A stretch of DNA of 64,000 nt. Origin: Pseudalkalibacillus berkeleyi. Lineage in GTDB: Bacteria > Bacillota > Bacilli > Bacillales > Fictibacillaceae. Shown here in pieces: positions 41,874-50,545 of the stretch. Numbering within the stretch: the first letter of the stretch is position 1; the number at the start of each line of letters is the position of its first letter. Under the pieces are notes generated by a model, which saw only the letters and a program-made list of their open reading frames with translations, did no database searches and was not told the origin of the DNA. The position numbers were made by a program, and so were the translations under genes. The stretch lies in assembly GCF_021608225.1 (NCBI RefSeq), contig NZ_JAKIJS010000003.1:24724-88723 (forward strand), in the 5' to 3' direction.

Positions 41874-42883
41874 AATTTATTCAACCCCCTTCTTGCAATA
41901 TAAATAAAGAACGGTGTGCCGATCAGTGCAGTCATGACACCAACCGGAACTTCCTTTGGCATAATCACATATCTTGCGCCGATGTCTGCAATAAGTAAAA
42001 GCATAGCGCCTAGCAGTGCGCTATAAGGGATGACCCACCTGTAATCGATCCCCACTAACCCGCGTGCAATATGTGGAATGACGATTCCGATGAATCCAAC
42101 AGGCCCTGCAATCGCCACGGCTGATCCTGCTAAGAGGACAATCACAATTGCTGCACTGATTTTGACAATAGCCGTTTTCTGACCTAATCCAACTGCAACA
42201 TCCTCTCCCATTGCAAGGATGTTCATTTGCCTCGTCAGGAACAGTGCACCTATCCATCCGACCACCAGATAAGGCAGCATAGTCGTGAGGATTTCTAGCT
42301 TTCTACCTTCAACTGAACCCGTCAACCAAAACAACACTTCATCTAATGCTTTCTCATTTAAAGAAAGCATCCCTTGCGTTAATGAAGCAAACATTGCCGC
42401 CATAGCCGCTCCAGCTAAAGTTAATTTAACGGGTGTGAGTCCGTCTCTTCCAAGCGTTCCAAGAAAATAAACAATCAGTGCAGTCACCATCGCGCCAAAA
42501 AAGGCAATCCAAGCGAATTGATGAATAGAAGATACGGAAAAGAACGTCACTGCAACTACAATAAAAAATCCAGCTCCAGCATTAATCCCAAATATACTCG
42601 GTGAGGCTAAAGGATTCCGTGTAATCCCTTGCATCAGTGCGCCTGCTACAGCAAGACTTGCACCGACTGCAGCCCCGATGAACGCTCGCGGCACACGACT
42701 TTCTTGAATGATGATATGTGCATTCGAACCATCAAATTGTCGGAAAGAATCAATCACCATTCCCCAATTCACTTTCGTATAACCGTATACAAAACTACAA
42801 CCTATAAAGACGATGACTAAAATGATGCCGAGAATCATCCCAATCACCTTTTGACTATTTGTATGTAAGAGTTCCTTTTTCAT
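41870..42883 (-). CDS. Fe3+-siderophore ABC transporter permease (FecCD family), first gene
   Basis: A 337-aa FecCD permease, closest in context to YfiZ. It has AVAGALMQGITRNPLASPSIFG and AGPVGFIGIVIPHIARGLVG at the usual places. It forms a heterodimer with the next gene's product in the membrane. It is divergent from the siderophore-binding lipoprotein gene; the shared intergenic region carries two Fur boxes, so both arms respond to iron. Transported siderophore not determinable. Confidence 0.93.
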   Translation of the reverse strand: MKKELLHTNSQKVIGMILGIILVIVFIGCSFVYGYTKVNWGMVIDSFRQFDGSNAHIIIQESRVPRAFIGAAVGASLAVAGALMQGITRNPLASPSIFGINAGAGFFIVVAVTFFSVSSIHQFAWIAFFGAMVTALIVYFLGTLGRDGLTPVKLTLAGAAMAAMFASLTQGMLSLNEKALDEVLFWLTGSVEGRKLEILTTMLPYLVVGWIGALFLTRQMNILAMGEDVAVGLGQKTAIVKISAAIVIVLLAGSAVAIAGPVGFIGIVIPHIARGLVGIDYRWVIPYSALLGAMLLLIADIGARYVIMPKEVPVGVMTALIGTPFFIYIARRGLNKL

Positions 42884-42948
42884 ATGTATTTACCTCTCTA
42901 CGATATACTATCCCATTTAAGTCTATAAGTGTCGCATGTAACTGTCAA

Positions 42949-42963
42949 TGATAATCATTATCA
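42949..42963. promoter_or_regulatory. Fur box 1
   Basis: TGATAATCATTATCA is a perfect 7-1-7 Fur box in the divergent siderophore region. Confidence 0.9.
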
Positions 42964-42971
42964 ATTTGGTG

Positions 42972-43000
42972 TTGACAAGGAATGAAAACGGTTATACACT
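42972..43000 (+). promoter_or_regulatory. Promoter of the siderophore-binding protein gene
   Basis: TTGACA (42972-42977) and TACACT (42995-43000) are separated by 17 bp and lie between the two Fur boxes. Confidence 0.7.
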
Positions 43001-43012
43001 ACTAATTGTGAA

Positions 43013-43027
43013 TGAGATTCATTATCA
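43013..43027. promoter_or_regulatory. Fur box 2
   Basis: TGAGATTCATTATCA differs from the ideal Fur box at two positions. It covers the expected transcription start of the binding-protein gene. Confidence 0.8.
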
Positions 43028-43056
43028 ATCAAATACATATTCAGGAGGAACAACAT

Positions 43057-44028
43057 ATGCATAAACGAAAGCGTTACAGTATATTCTCACTTATCCTTGC
43101 TCTAGTTGTCGTACTAGCTGCATGTGGTGGGTCTGATACGAAAGAAGGATCCGAAGACCAAAAAGATGGAGATAATAAGAATTCTTCCGCTTATAAAGTT
43201 AAGCACGCAATGGGAACAACTGAAGTACCCGAAACACCAAAGAAAGTTGTCATTCTAACAAATGAAGGAACTGAAGCTCTTCTTTCTATGGGGGTAAAAC
43301 CGACAGGTGCAGTAAAGTCTTGGTTAGGTGATCCTTGGTATAAACACATTAAATCCGACATGGAAGGCGTTAAAGTTGTCGGAACTGAAAGTGATATTAA
43401 CCTTGAGGCAATTGCAGCTCTTGAACCAGACCTGATCATCGGTAATAAGCTCCGTCAGGAAAAGTTCTACGATCAATTGGATGCTATTGCACCAACTGTT
43501 TTCTCTGAAACATTAAAAGGTGACTGGAAAGAAAACTACAAGCTTTACGCTAAAGCATTAAATAAAGAAGAAGAAGGAAATCAAGTCCTAGCTGACTTCG
43601 ATCAACGTATAGAAGATATCAAAGGAAAACTTGGAGACAAAGTAAACCAAGAAGTTTCTGTGGTTCGTTTCTTACCAGGTAAGTCACGTATCTATCTTAA
43701 GGACTCTTTCTCTGGAACAATTTTAGAGCAGATTGGATTCAAGCGTCCTGAACCTCAAGACAAACCTGATTTTGCTGATGAGGTAACGAAAGAACAGATT
43801 CCAAATATGGATGGGGACATCCTCTTCTACTTCACATATGAAACGGGTGAAGGTGAAGCATCGAAAACGGAAAAAGAGTGGACAAACGATTCACTATGGA
43901 AGAACCTTGATGTTGTAAAAGAAGGAAATGCTCACAAAGTAAGTGACGCAGTCTGGAACACTGCTGGAGGCGTACTTGCAGCAAACGAAATGCTCGATGA
44001 CATCGAAAAGAAATTTGACCTTAAATAA
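43057..44028 (+). CDS. Iron-siderophore-binding lipoprotein
   Basis: A 323-aa lipoprotein with signal peptide and lipobox VLAAC (Cys23), then the TroA/FecB-fold (VKHAMGTTEVPETPKKVVIL, NLEAIAALEPDLIIGNK). It is the substrate-binding subunit of the importer whose permeases are encoded divergently, like YfiY. ATG 43057 has AGGAGGAA upstream; the frame starts earlier within the Fur-box region without a site. The GGSDTKEGSED linker after the lipid Cys is typical. Iron-regulated expression is supported by the Fur boxes. Confidence 0.93.
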   Translation: MHKRKRYSIFSLILALVVVLAACGGSDTKEGSEDQKDGDNKNSSAYKVKHAMGTTEVPETPKKVVILTNEGTEALLSMGVKPTGAVKSWLGDPWYKHIKSDMEGVKVVGTESDINLEAIAALEPDLIIGNKLRQEKFYDQLDAIAPTVFSETLKGDWKENYKLYAKALNKEEEGNQVLADFDQRIEDIKGKLGDKVNQEVSVVRFLPGKSRIYLKDSFSGTILEQIGFKRPEPQDKPDFADEVTKEQIPNMDGDILFYFTYETGEGEASKTEKEWTNDSLWKNLDVVKEGNAHKVSDAVWNTAGGVLAANEMLDDIEKKFDLK

Positions 44029-44032
44029 ATGA

Positions 44033-44071
44033 AAAGACGTGCAGCCACACAATCTGGTTGCACGTCTTTAT
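44033..44071. terminator. Terminator between the binding-protein gene and the convergent ABC operon
   Basis: AAAGACGTGCAGCC pairs with GGTTGCACGTCTTT with one mismatch, and T-rich flanks lie on both sides. Confidence 0.82.
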
Positions 44072-44073
44072 TC

Positions 44074-44766
44074 TTATGAGTCGAACTTGATAGGAGCATC
44101 TTTCAATACTGGATACGAAGCTACTAGTAGGATTGCGCCAACCGCACCTAATAAACTGAATCCTGTAAGTCCATTGAGCGTTGATAGCTGTTCATATAAA
44201 ACGTTGAACCCACCCATTACTTGTAAAATGTAGCCGACGAATGCAAGCAATGTAACTGTAAGTGCAAATCTTATAAAGCCAATTCTAAACCATAATGCAG
44301 CGATAAAGAAACTGCAACCAAACAACGTTAATGCTGACATTAAATCGATCCACGTGTATGCAAGGAAACTTTGTTTCGTTATCATTTCAGCTGTGTGTAA
44401 AAATTCAAATTCTATTACACCTTTGTCTGTAAATAGACTCAAAACTGAATACAAGATGTTGAAAAGGACCATATTGAACAAAATTGTAAGAATCCCCATA
44501 GCATAAAACACTTTCAAAAACTGAATTCGAGTACTCCCTAAACCAATTGCATATCGGAAGGAATTCGTCACTGTTATGATCGGATATATAACGAACAAAC
44601 CAATATAAAGTGGTCCTGCAATACTCGTTGAAAATCCAGACAAATCAAATGCAACACCTGCCAAGATCCAAGCGATAGACAACAATAGGGTAATCATCCA
44701 CATTAGTTTAGTAATGATTCTTATGTCAAAATAAATGAGTCTTGCTGTTCCGCTGAAGGTATTCAT
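44074..44766 (-). CDS. ABC-2-like permease of the YtrA-type operon
   Basis: A 230-aa protein with about six helices and no extracellular domain. It is encoded directly after an ABC ATPase with a 4-bp (ATGA) overlap, so it is the membrane partner. GAGGAGG precedes its ATG. The family resembles the unnamed membrane subunits of GntR(YtrA)-linked ABC exporters. Substrate unknown; related operons respond to cell-wall antibiotics, which is inference here. Confidence 0.78.
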   Translation of the reverse strand: MNTFSGTARLIYFDIRIITKLMWMITLLLSIAWILAGVAFDLSGFSTSIAGPLYIGLFVIYPIITVTNSFRYAIGLGSTRIQFLKVFYAMGILTILFNMVLFNILYSVLSLFTDKGVIEFEFLHTAEMITKQSFLAYTWIDLMSALTLFGCSFFIAALWFRIGFIRFALTVTLLAFVGYILQVMGGFNVLYEQLSTLNGLTGFSLLGAVGAILLVASYPVLKDAPIKFDS

Positions 44767-45638
44767 GCAAGCACCTCCTCTGTATCGTTTGTTATGTTAA
44801 TTAAATAGTCTTGTAGATCCGCCTTCTCAATCGTTACATTGTATTTATTTGAAGTTCTCTTCCACTCTTCAGTGTACAAATCGTCAATCATGACACGGCA
44901 CATATGCCCTAGATTCTCCTTTTCGAGGATGTTCATATTTTCAGTAAGTTCGTTAATGACCTTTTGATCTCCGGTTAATAATATGCCTCGCGAGCGTAAA
45001 TCATCTATGGATTGATGAAAAAGTATTTTGTGATTATGAATAACAGCAATTGATTCACATAACGGTTGAATTTCATTGATGTGGTGAGTGGATAGTAGGA
45101 TATGTCTCGGATGATTTTCATAGCTTTCTAGCATGACTTTAAATAGCTGCTTGCGGACAACGGCATCAAGACCATTTGTTGGTTCATCAAGAATCGTAAC
45201 CTGTGCATGACTGGCTAAACCAATTACAAGCTGAAGTGACGTTTTCATTCCTTTAGATAATGCTTTTATCTTCTTATTCAATGGAAGCTTGAACAACTTA
45301 AGTAATTGCTCTTCCGTTTCCTTTCTCCAATTAGGATGGAACCCTTTCGCAATCTCGATTGTGTCACGTACTTTCCAATCTGGATTAAAGGGCTGATTCT
45401 CCTGAATAAAGCATATGTTTCTTCTCGCTTCTTGATTGTTATAAGGTGCCATTCCCATAACAGATATGTCGCCGCTTTGAGGTTGATTAAGCCCAGCTAA
45501 CAGCTTCATCAATGTTGTCTTACCTGCCCCATTTCTCCCCCATAGGCACGTAATGATAGGGTCTTCTTCCTCGAAATTAATCTTATCCAAAACAAGATCT
45601 GATTTATAACCGTAACTGACATCTCTTAACTCAATCAT
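44763..45638 (-). CDS. ABC transporter ATP-binding protein (YtrB-like)
   Basis: A 291-aa ABC ATPase. Walker A is GRNGAGKTT (34-42), the Q-loop CFIQENQPF, the signature LSKGMKTSL (a relaxed LSGGQ), Walker B VTILDEPT and the H-loop LLSTHH. The C-terminal about 90 residues are a short alpha/beta extension. It is co-translated with the GntR gene upstream and the permease downstream through 4-bp overlaps. The set forms an exporter whose substrate is unknown. Confidence 0.92.
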   Translation of the reverse strand: MIELRDVSYGYKSDLVLDKINFEEEDPIITCLWGRNGAGKTTLMKLLAGLNQPQSGDISVMGMAPYNNQEARRNICFIQENQPFNPDWKVRDTIEIAKGFHPNWRKETEEQLLKLFKLPLNKKIKALSKGMKTSLQLVIGLASHAQVTILDEPTNGLDAVVRKQLFKVMLESYENHPRHILLSTHHINEIQPLCESIAVIHNHKILFHQSIDDLRSRGILLTGDQKVINELTENMNILEKENLGHMCRVMIDDLYTEEWKRTSNKYNVTIEKADLQDYLINITNDTEEVLA

Positions 45639-46009
45639 TTGTTCTCCCCCTTTTCAGATGTAATCATCTCAATGATTGCTGATTTGCTTAAATGAATACG
45701 ATTGGCTTCTTGCAGCAAAGGCTCAACATATTCGGAAAAGAAATCTTCTTTCCGTTTATCTAATAATTGTTGCATTGCCCCTTTATTCACGAACATTCCT
45801 ACTCCTCTTTGCTTATAAATGATGTTTGAATCAACAAGTGATTGCAGACCTTTTCGTGCTGTAGCTGGGTTAATGTTGTAGAAGCGGGATAAATCGTTCG
45901 TAGAAGGTACTTGTTCTCCTTCCTTTAAACGTCCTTCCACAATGTCATCCATAATCATCACGGCAATTTGGTGAAAAATCGGTTGGGATTCGTCCAATGT
46001 CGGCTTCAA
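45635..46009 (-). CDS. GntR family regulator, YtrA subfamily
   Basis: A 124-aa GntR-family repressor. The winged helix begins QPIFHQIAVMIMDDIVEGRL, and the recognition segment PSTNDLSRFYNINPATARKG is typical. The C-terminal dimerisation tail is short, as in the YtrA subfamily. It heads the ABC operon, and a perfect GTTAGTTAC-N4-GTAACTAAC palindrome lies 50 bp upstream. It is probably autoregulatory and induced by an envelope-active compound. Confidence 0.92.
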   Translation of the reverse strand: MKPTLDESQPIFHQIAVMIMDDIVEGRLKEGEQVPSTNDLSRFYNINPATARKGLQSLVDSNIIYKQRGVGMFVNKGAMQQLLDKRKEDFFSEYVEPLLQEANRIHLSKSAIIEMITSEKGENK

Positions 46010-46058
46010 TCAGCAACCTCCTTTCTTACATTAATCATGTATATGCTAAACCTAGTCG

Positions 46059-46080
46059 GTTAGTTACTTATGTAACTAAC
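46059..46080. promoter_or_regulatory. Operator palindrome of the YtrA-type regulator
   Basis: GTTAGTTAC-TTAT-GTAACTAAC is a perfect 9-bp inverted repeat with a 4-bp centre, immediately upstream of the GntR gene. Confidence 0.78.
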
Positions 46081-46119
46081 TATATTACCTTTTCCATCAA
46101 ATGTAAAGTTCTTTTTTCC

Positions 46120-46168
46120 AAAAAAAGAGACTGTCTAGAAAGTCAGTGAAAACTGACCTTCTAGACAG
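46120..46168 (-). terminator. Terminator of the GyrI-like gene
   Basis: CTGTCTAGAAGGTCAG pairs with CTGACTTTCTAGACAG (one mismatch) around a 6-nt loop, then CTC and seven T on the minus strand. Confidence 0.88.
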
Positions 46169-46249
46169 CTCTGTGTAAGATATGGATTTCCACGGAATTC
46201 AATAAAAAATGACCTCGTTAAAGGACTTATCAGAAAGCCCCATAAAGAA

Positions 46250-46738
46250 TTACTCTTCAATTGGGAAATGGAGTTCGAATGGTGATTCCACTCCCTCAAA
46301 CGCATCGTATTGTTCGAATCCAAAGTGGTCAATTTGCTTATATGCTGAATCTTTAATCCATCTATAGAGATATGGATATGGGTTGAAATCATCCTTTTTT
46401 GGATTAACTGAGAGTGTAGCATATTGACGAGCTGGGATGATGTGTTGAATCATTCCCTCGGGAATATTGTCGAAATCACTAACTTCAACACCAGCGATCC
46501 AAGTGAATTCATCTTGATCAGGCTTCCAATCCGGTGGATCAATATAAATGCCATATGAGCGTGGCGCATTCACCCGATTCTTCACTTTATGGATATGCTG
46601 GTCATAGAACTCTTTCACCATATTAGGAATGATCACGTCTTTCTCTTCCATATTCGTTGTACATGACATCCCTACAATTTTGACCTCACTTTTACTTAAG
46701 ATTTTTGGTTTAATATTAATTTTTACTATGTCCTTCAA
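46250..46738 (-). CDS. GyrI-like/AraC-effector-binding domain protein
   Basis: A 162-aa soluble protein. The region SEVKIVGMSCTTNM and the PEGMIQHIIPARQYATLSV loop are of the GyrI-like small-molecule-binding fold, and the C-terminus FELHFPIEE carries the usual Glu. No DNA-binding domain is attached, so it may sequester a ligand. TTG 46738 with GGGGATG upstream is the start. It precedes a well-formed terminator. Confidence 0.75.
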   Translation of the reverse strand: MKDIVKINIKPKILSKSEVKIVGMSCTTNMEEKDVIIPNMVKEFYDQHIHKVKNRVNAPRSYGIYIDPPDWKPDQDEFTWIAGVEVSDFDNIPEGMIQHIIPARQYATLSVNPKKDDFNPYPYLYRWIKDSAYKQIDHFGFEQYDAFEGVESPFELHFPIEE

Positions 46739-46765
46739 AGTTTTTTCATCCCCTTTTTACTTCTT

Positions 46766-48280
46766 TTAGGAAGCTAAGTCATCAATCGTTTGTTCCGCAT
46801 TCTTCGGCTTAGCTGTAAACATACTTACGACAACAGTGACGAGTAAAGACATCAAGAAACCAGGAACCGCTTCATAGGTAATACCGAATAAGATTGTGGA
46901 GAATAAATTTTTCACATCTGGAAGAAAAGTATACGTCCATTCTGGTTGTTGCTTAACTAAAATAACCGTAATGAGACCAACAATCATTCCCCAGAATACG
47001 CCATGTTTCGTCGTCCCTTTCCAATAGAAAGACAATAACAATGCTGGACCGAAACAGGCTCCTAATCCACCCCAAGCAAATAAGACCATCCAAAATACGA
47101 ACTCTTTAGCAGAGAAAGCAAGCCAAACGGAAAGCAACATGAGTATGCCAATTGAAATACGACTATACAATACAAGCCTTTTCCCATCTAATGTTTTCCC
47201 TTTACCAAGAAGACGATCGTATACATCCCTAACAAGAGAGCTTGATCCAACGAGCAGCTGACTATCCGCACTAGACATGATCGCTGCAAGGATAGCAACT
47301 AATAGAATGCCCATGAAAAATGGATTCAGTAACTCACTACCTAATGTTGTGAAAACCGCTTCTTGATTCCCGTCTGGCAACGAAGAAACATCCGGAAAAT
47401 ACGCACGACCAGCTAAACCAATCATGATTGCTCCCCAGCCCATTACAACATTCCAAATTGAACCGATAAGCGCAGCTTGTCTCATTTCTTTTATGTTTCT
47501 AAGTGACATGTAACGTACAAGAATGTGAGGATTTCCAGGACTTCCAAATCCAATACCAATGAGATTCATTGCAACACCGAAGCCAAAACTGAAAATACCG
47601 TAATAAGAGGGGCCTTGATTATGTAAGGCTTCAATTATTGGACCAAAGCCGCCCAACCCAATGATTGCTACGATCGGTAAAATTACTAAGGATAAAAACA
47701 TGAAACCCGCCTGGAGCACATCTGTTTTACTAACGGCATGGAAGCCACCCAATACGGTATATACGAGTAGAATAATCGCTGTAAACCACATGCCCCCAGT
47801 GTTGGATAACCCAAGGGTTGATGAAAATGCAGTACCTCCAGCGACGACCTGACTCCCTACATATGCCACCATGAAGAAAGTGATAATTAAAGCACTTGTT
47901 ACGCGTAAAATGTTTGAATGGTCTTGATAGCGACTTTCTAGAATATCAGGTACAGTTATACTATCCGTACTTTCACTATACTTGCGGAAACGTCTTGCTA
48001 CGAAGAAGAACATAAACACTTCAACCGTCACAAAGCCGGCAAGCGCCCAAACTGCAAGCAAACCACTAGCATACGCCATTCCTGTTACACCTAGGACAAG
48101 CCAGCCGCTCCTGCCTGAACTAACGGCACTCAGCGCAACTGTCCATTTTCCAAGACCTCTTCCAGCGAGGAAAAAATCTGTTAATCCCCCTGAACTCTTT
48201 TTAGAACTTAAGAATCCGATCAACAACAATATCAACAAATAGATGACGAGTATGATGATGGTTAAAGGATGAGCAGTCAT
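46766..48280 (-). CDS. Sodium:solute symporter (PutP/OpuE type)
   Basis: A 504-aa SSS-family transporter with about 13 helices. The blocks DFFLAGRGLGKWTVALSAVSSGRSGW, NPHILVRYMS and LAAIMSSADSQLLVGSSSL include the sodium-site Ser and Asp of proline symporters. Likely substrate is proline or a related amino acid. The start codon overlaps the stop of a 46-aa membrane gene (ATGA), and an ornithine cyclodeaminase-family gene precedes that, so transport and amino acid conversion are linked. The exact substrate is not proven. Confidence 0.9.
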   Translation of the reverse strand: MTAHPLTIIILVIYLLILLLIGFLSSKKSSGGLTDFFLAGRGLGKWTVALSAVSSGRSGWLVLGVTGMAYASGLLAVWALAGFVTVEVFMFFFVARRFRKYSESTDSITVPDILESRYQDHSNILRVTSALIITFFMVAYVGSQVVAGGTAFSSTLGLSNTGGMWFTAIILLVYTVLGGFHAVSKTDVLQAGFMFLSLVILPIVAIIGLGGFGPIIEALHNQGPSYYGIFSFGFGVAMNLIGIGFGSPGNPHILVRYMSLRNIKEMRQAALIGSIWNVVMGWGAIMIGLAGRAYFPDVSSLPDGNQEAVFTTLGSELLNPFFMGILLVAILAAIMSSADSQLLVGSSSLVRDVYDRLLGKGKTLDGKRLVLYSRISIGILMLLSVWLAFSAKEFVFWMVLFAWGGLGACFGPALLLSFYWKGTTKHGVFWGMIVGLITVILVKQQPEWTYTFLPDVKNLFSTILFGITYEAVPGFLMSLLVTVVVSMFTAKPKNAEQTIDDLAS

Positions 48281-48417
48281 TTAGAAATGCCCTCCTTACT
48301 TTGAGTATTCACACTTGCTGCCTTATCTTTTCTACCTAAAGATATGTAACAAATAATCGCTGTTAGAATAATTCCAATTGGTACGCCTACCAATCCCATG
48401 AATATTTCAAAGTTCAT
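48277..48417 (-). CDS. 46-aa single-helix symporter small accessory protein
   Basis: This short gene encodes a 46-aa protein that opens MNFEIFMGLVGVPIGIILTA and continues IICYISLG, giving one membrane helix. A positively charged tail (GRKDKAA) lies on the cytoplasmic side. GGAGGAGG lies 5 nt before the ATG. Its stop overlaps the symporter start in ATGA, so one transcript yields both. It matches the pattern of short accessory subunits found with SSS-family transporters. Function otherwise unknown. Confidence 0.78.
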   Translation of the reverse strand: MNFEIFMGLVGVPIGIILTAIICYISLGRKDKAASVNTQSKEGISK

Positions 48418-48434
48418 TTCTGCCTCCTCCAGTT

Positions 48435-49361
48435 CTATTGGTTATGACTTTGTTCATAGATTGCCTTAGCTGTTATTAAATCAAATATTGCCATTCCGAC
48501 TGATTTAAACAAAGTATGAGGTTGTGTTCTCGAAACTTCCCTGTCCATTAAACTTGAAAGATCAACAAACGTAGCATCCTCACCTTGCAGTTCCTTTACT
48601 CTTAGCATATCCCCAGATTCTTTTTGAGCGGTATGTGTATCAACATAAACCGGAAAAGTATTTTGAAGAAGCGCATCCGGCAATTCTTGCATATCTGGTC
48701 GAAACGATCCTACCGCAACGATGTGCTTACCTTTCCAAAACTCTGGACCTTTATCTGGTAAGACAGGAGTATTTGATGTGGTTGTCGTGACTATGATATC
48801 TGAGTTTGTGACAAGCTCATCGATGTTCGATGCTACCACTTTCAAATGTGGATAGGTGTTTTGGACTTTATCTTTAAATGTCTTTAACTTCTGAGAACTC
48901 CGATTATATATGTACACTTGTTTAATCTCTCTTACTGCAATCGCAGCCTCCAGATGACTCCAACCTTGAATCCCCGTCCCGATAATGCCAATTGATTCCG
49001 CTGATTCTTTTGCGAGATGTTTCATACTTAATCCGCCAATTGCACCAGTTCGAATTGCTGTAATAGCACTCCCATCTATATAGGCCAAAGGTTCAAGTGT
49101 CTTTCGATCATGTAAAATGACTGTCGCATGAATGGTTGGTTTGTTCTTTTGTCTGTTGTCTGGTGCTACACCAGCAAGTTTAATCGCGTAGTAATCAGGA
49201 TCAAAAGCCGGCATAATGAGTACCGTATTTCCCGCGTCGTCTATATGGATCCGATCCTGTACTTTGACATTAGGTTTGTTCTTAAAAAATTGTTCTAGTG
49301 CTTCGATAATCGTTCCTGATGATACCCTTCTTCTCATTTCATCTTCATCAATATACTTCAT
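48435..49361 (-). CDS. Ornithine cyclodeaminase/mu-crystallin family protein
   Basis: A 308-aa OCD-family protein. Visible elements are GIIGTGIQGWSHLEAA (nucleotide-binding loop), RTGAIGGLSMKHLA, and the catalytic-region block NTVLIMPAFDPDYYAIKLAG. Members act as ornithine cyclodeaminase, pyrroline-2-carboxylate reductase or alanine dehydrogenase; the residues here do not decide. Its operon mates are a proline-type symporter and its small partner, so a role in proline or related imino acid metabolism is likely. GGAGG precedes the ATG. Confidence 0.88.
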   Translation of the reverse strand: MKYIDEDEMRRRVSSGTIIEALEQFFKNKPNVKVQDRIHIDDAGNTVLIMPAFDPDYYAIKLAGVAPDNRQKNKPTIHATVILHDRKTLEPLAYIDGSAITAIRTGAIGGLSMKHLAKESAESIGIIGTGIQGWSHLEAAIAVREIKQVYIYNRSSQKLKTFKDKVQNTYPHLKVVASNIDELVTNSDIIVTTTTSNTPVLPDKGPEFWKGKHIVAVGSFRPDMQELPDALLQNTFPVYVDTHTAQKESGDMLRVKELQGEDATFVDLSSLMDREVSRTQPHTLFKSVGMAIFDLITAKAIYEQSHNQ

Positions 49362-49524
49362 GGAAACCTCCTTTTGTCACATCATATTAAAACGAAAAAA
49401 TGTTTTCAAATAATTTCGTCTATTTTAAAGAAATTGTATTCTTTCTAATTATGCAATACGCCGAACGATGTAACACTCTCATGTATATAGTAGTAAAGAC
49501 CGCGAATGATAGGAGGCAAATGTC

Positions 49525-50112
49525 ATGTTCCCAGAATTTCTTGAAACGGTAGGTGCTTGGGTCCAAGTTCTAGGCACATTAATCAGTGCATCTGGGTTGA
49601 CGATTATTGTTCTCGAAGACGATGAAAATAGCCTCGAAGGGAATTCATTAACGCTGATCGGAAATGGTGTTGAAGCTTTCGGAAACTCTATACAAGCAAT
49701 TGGAAGAACGAAGAAATCCGTAGGTGAAGACGTTGAAGGGATCCTCGGTGCTTGGTTTCAGTCTGCTGGAAATATTACGAACTCAAAAGCTTCTTATTTA
49801 ATTATTAGTGGCCATGAAGTAGAGGGCTTGAAACTCGATATTCTTGGGGACTCCATTCAATCCATAGGAGCGTTCTTCGAATCCGTCTCACTCGCGGAAA
49901 GCGATTTGTTAAATGCAGAATTTGCCTCACAAGGTGAACTGATTCAGTCACTCGGTGCAATGATTGAAGCTATGGGTGTATTGTCCATTTTAAAAGACGA
50001 AGTAGATGAAGGTACACAAATACAAGCCTTTGGGAGTTATGCGCAATTGGCTGGTGCGACAATGACTGCGATCGCTTTTACGAAAGACTTCCTTCATAAA
50101 GATCAACAATAG
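49525..50112 (+). CDS. 195-aa glycine-rich repetitive helical protein (DUF6944-like)
   Basis: The sequence is made of near-repeats of the type GNSLTLIGNGVEAFGNSIQA and GDSIQSIGAFFESVS, with Gly every 7 or 11 residues. This gives amphipathic helices rich in Ile/Leu and no Cys. GGAGG precedes ATG 49525 by 8 nt. It resembles a repetitive protein family of Bacillaceae annotated DUF6944, without known function. A 51-aa membrane protein gene follows at 72 bp in the same direction. No signal peptide is obvious. Confidence 0.7.
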   Translation: MFPEFLETVGAWVQVLGTLISASGLTIIVLEDDENSLEGNSLTLIGNGVEAFGNSIQAIGRTKKSVGEDVEGILGAWFQSAGNITNSKASYLIISGHEVEGLKLDILGDSIQSIGAFFESVSLAESDLLNAEFASQGELIQSLGAMIEAMGVLSILKDEVDEGTQIQAFGSYAQLAGATMTAIAFTKDFLHKDQQ

Positions 50113-50184
50113 GTACACTCAGATATGGACAAGCCTCATGTTTTCATCATTCATTGGGAATGGTAAGAAGCGAGGTGATATGAA

Positions 50185-50340
50185 ATGAGTAAAGAAACAA
50201 AAATCATGTGGTTTGGTTCATTTCTCGGAGGATTGGTGTTATTGCTATTCAGCGCAATAGGACTGAGTCAATATTGCAAAAGTGTAGAATTGAAAACACC
50301 ATCATCAAGTGACAACAATTCCCGAGACAAAAAAAATTGA
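50185..50340 (+). CDS. 51-aa single-helix membrane protein
   Basis: The 51-aa product is MSKETKIMWFGSFLGGLVLL followed by LFSAIGLSQYCK and a polar tail, so one helix with a Cys at its outer end. GAGGTG lies upstream with good spacing. It follows the DUF6944-like gene. The 3' end overlaps the hairpin that terminates the opposite-strand 45-aa gene. No family recognised. Confidence 0.6.
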   Translation: MSKETKIMWFGSFLGGLVLLLFSAIGLSQYCKSVELKTPSSSDNNSRDKKN

Positions 50341-50362
50341 CCTAAGCGATTACTTAGGTCAA
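50329..50362 (-). terminator. Terminator of the 45-aa gene
   Basis: TTGACCTAAG and CTTAGGTCAA form a 10-bp stem around 6 nt; eight T follow on the minus strand. Confidence 0.85.
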
Positions 50363-50387
50363 ACATTCATTATCTAGTTGAACATTG

Positions 50388-50525
50388 TTAGCATGGATTG
50401 AGGAACGTTGGCTTAAATTCCAATTTTTTGTCATTCTTCTGTTGTTCAGTGAGTTTATTAATGTTGGGATCGGCTGAGTACTTCAGTGTGCTGGGCTTCT
50501 TGTCCAACTGCTTAATGACTTGCAT
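50388..50525 (-). CDS. 45-aa hydrophilic peptide ending in Cys
   Basis: The peptide begins MQVIKQLDKKPSTLKYSADP, is charged and has no membrane helix; it ends FKPTFLNPC. GAGGAGGGGGAGT directly before the ATG is an exceptionally strong ribosome binding site. A promoter TTGAAA-N16-TACTAT lies upstream and a ten-bp terminator with eight T follows. The complete transcription unit makes it a likely real gene. A secreted pheromone or a peptide needing Cys modification is possible but not shown. Confidence 0.7.
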   Translation of the reverse strand: MQVIKQLDKKPSTLKYSADPNINKLTEQQKNDKKLEFKPTFLNPC

Positions 50526-50545
50526 ACTCCCCCTCCTCACATAAC

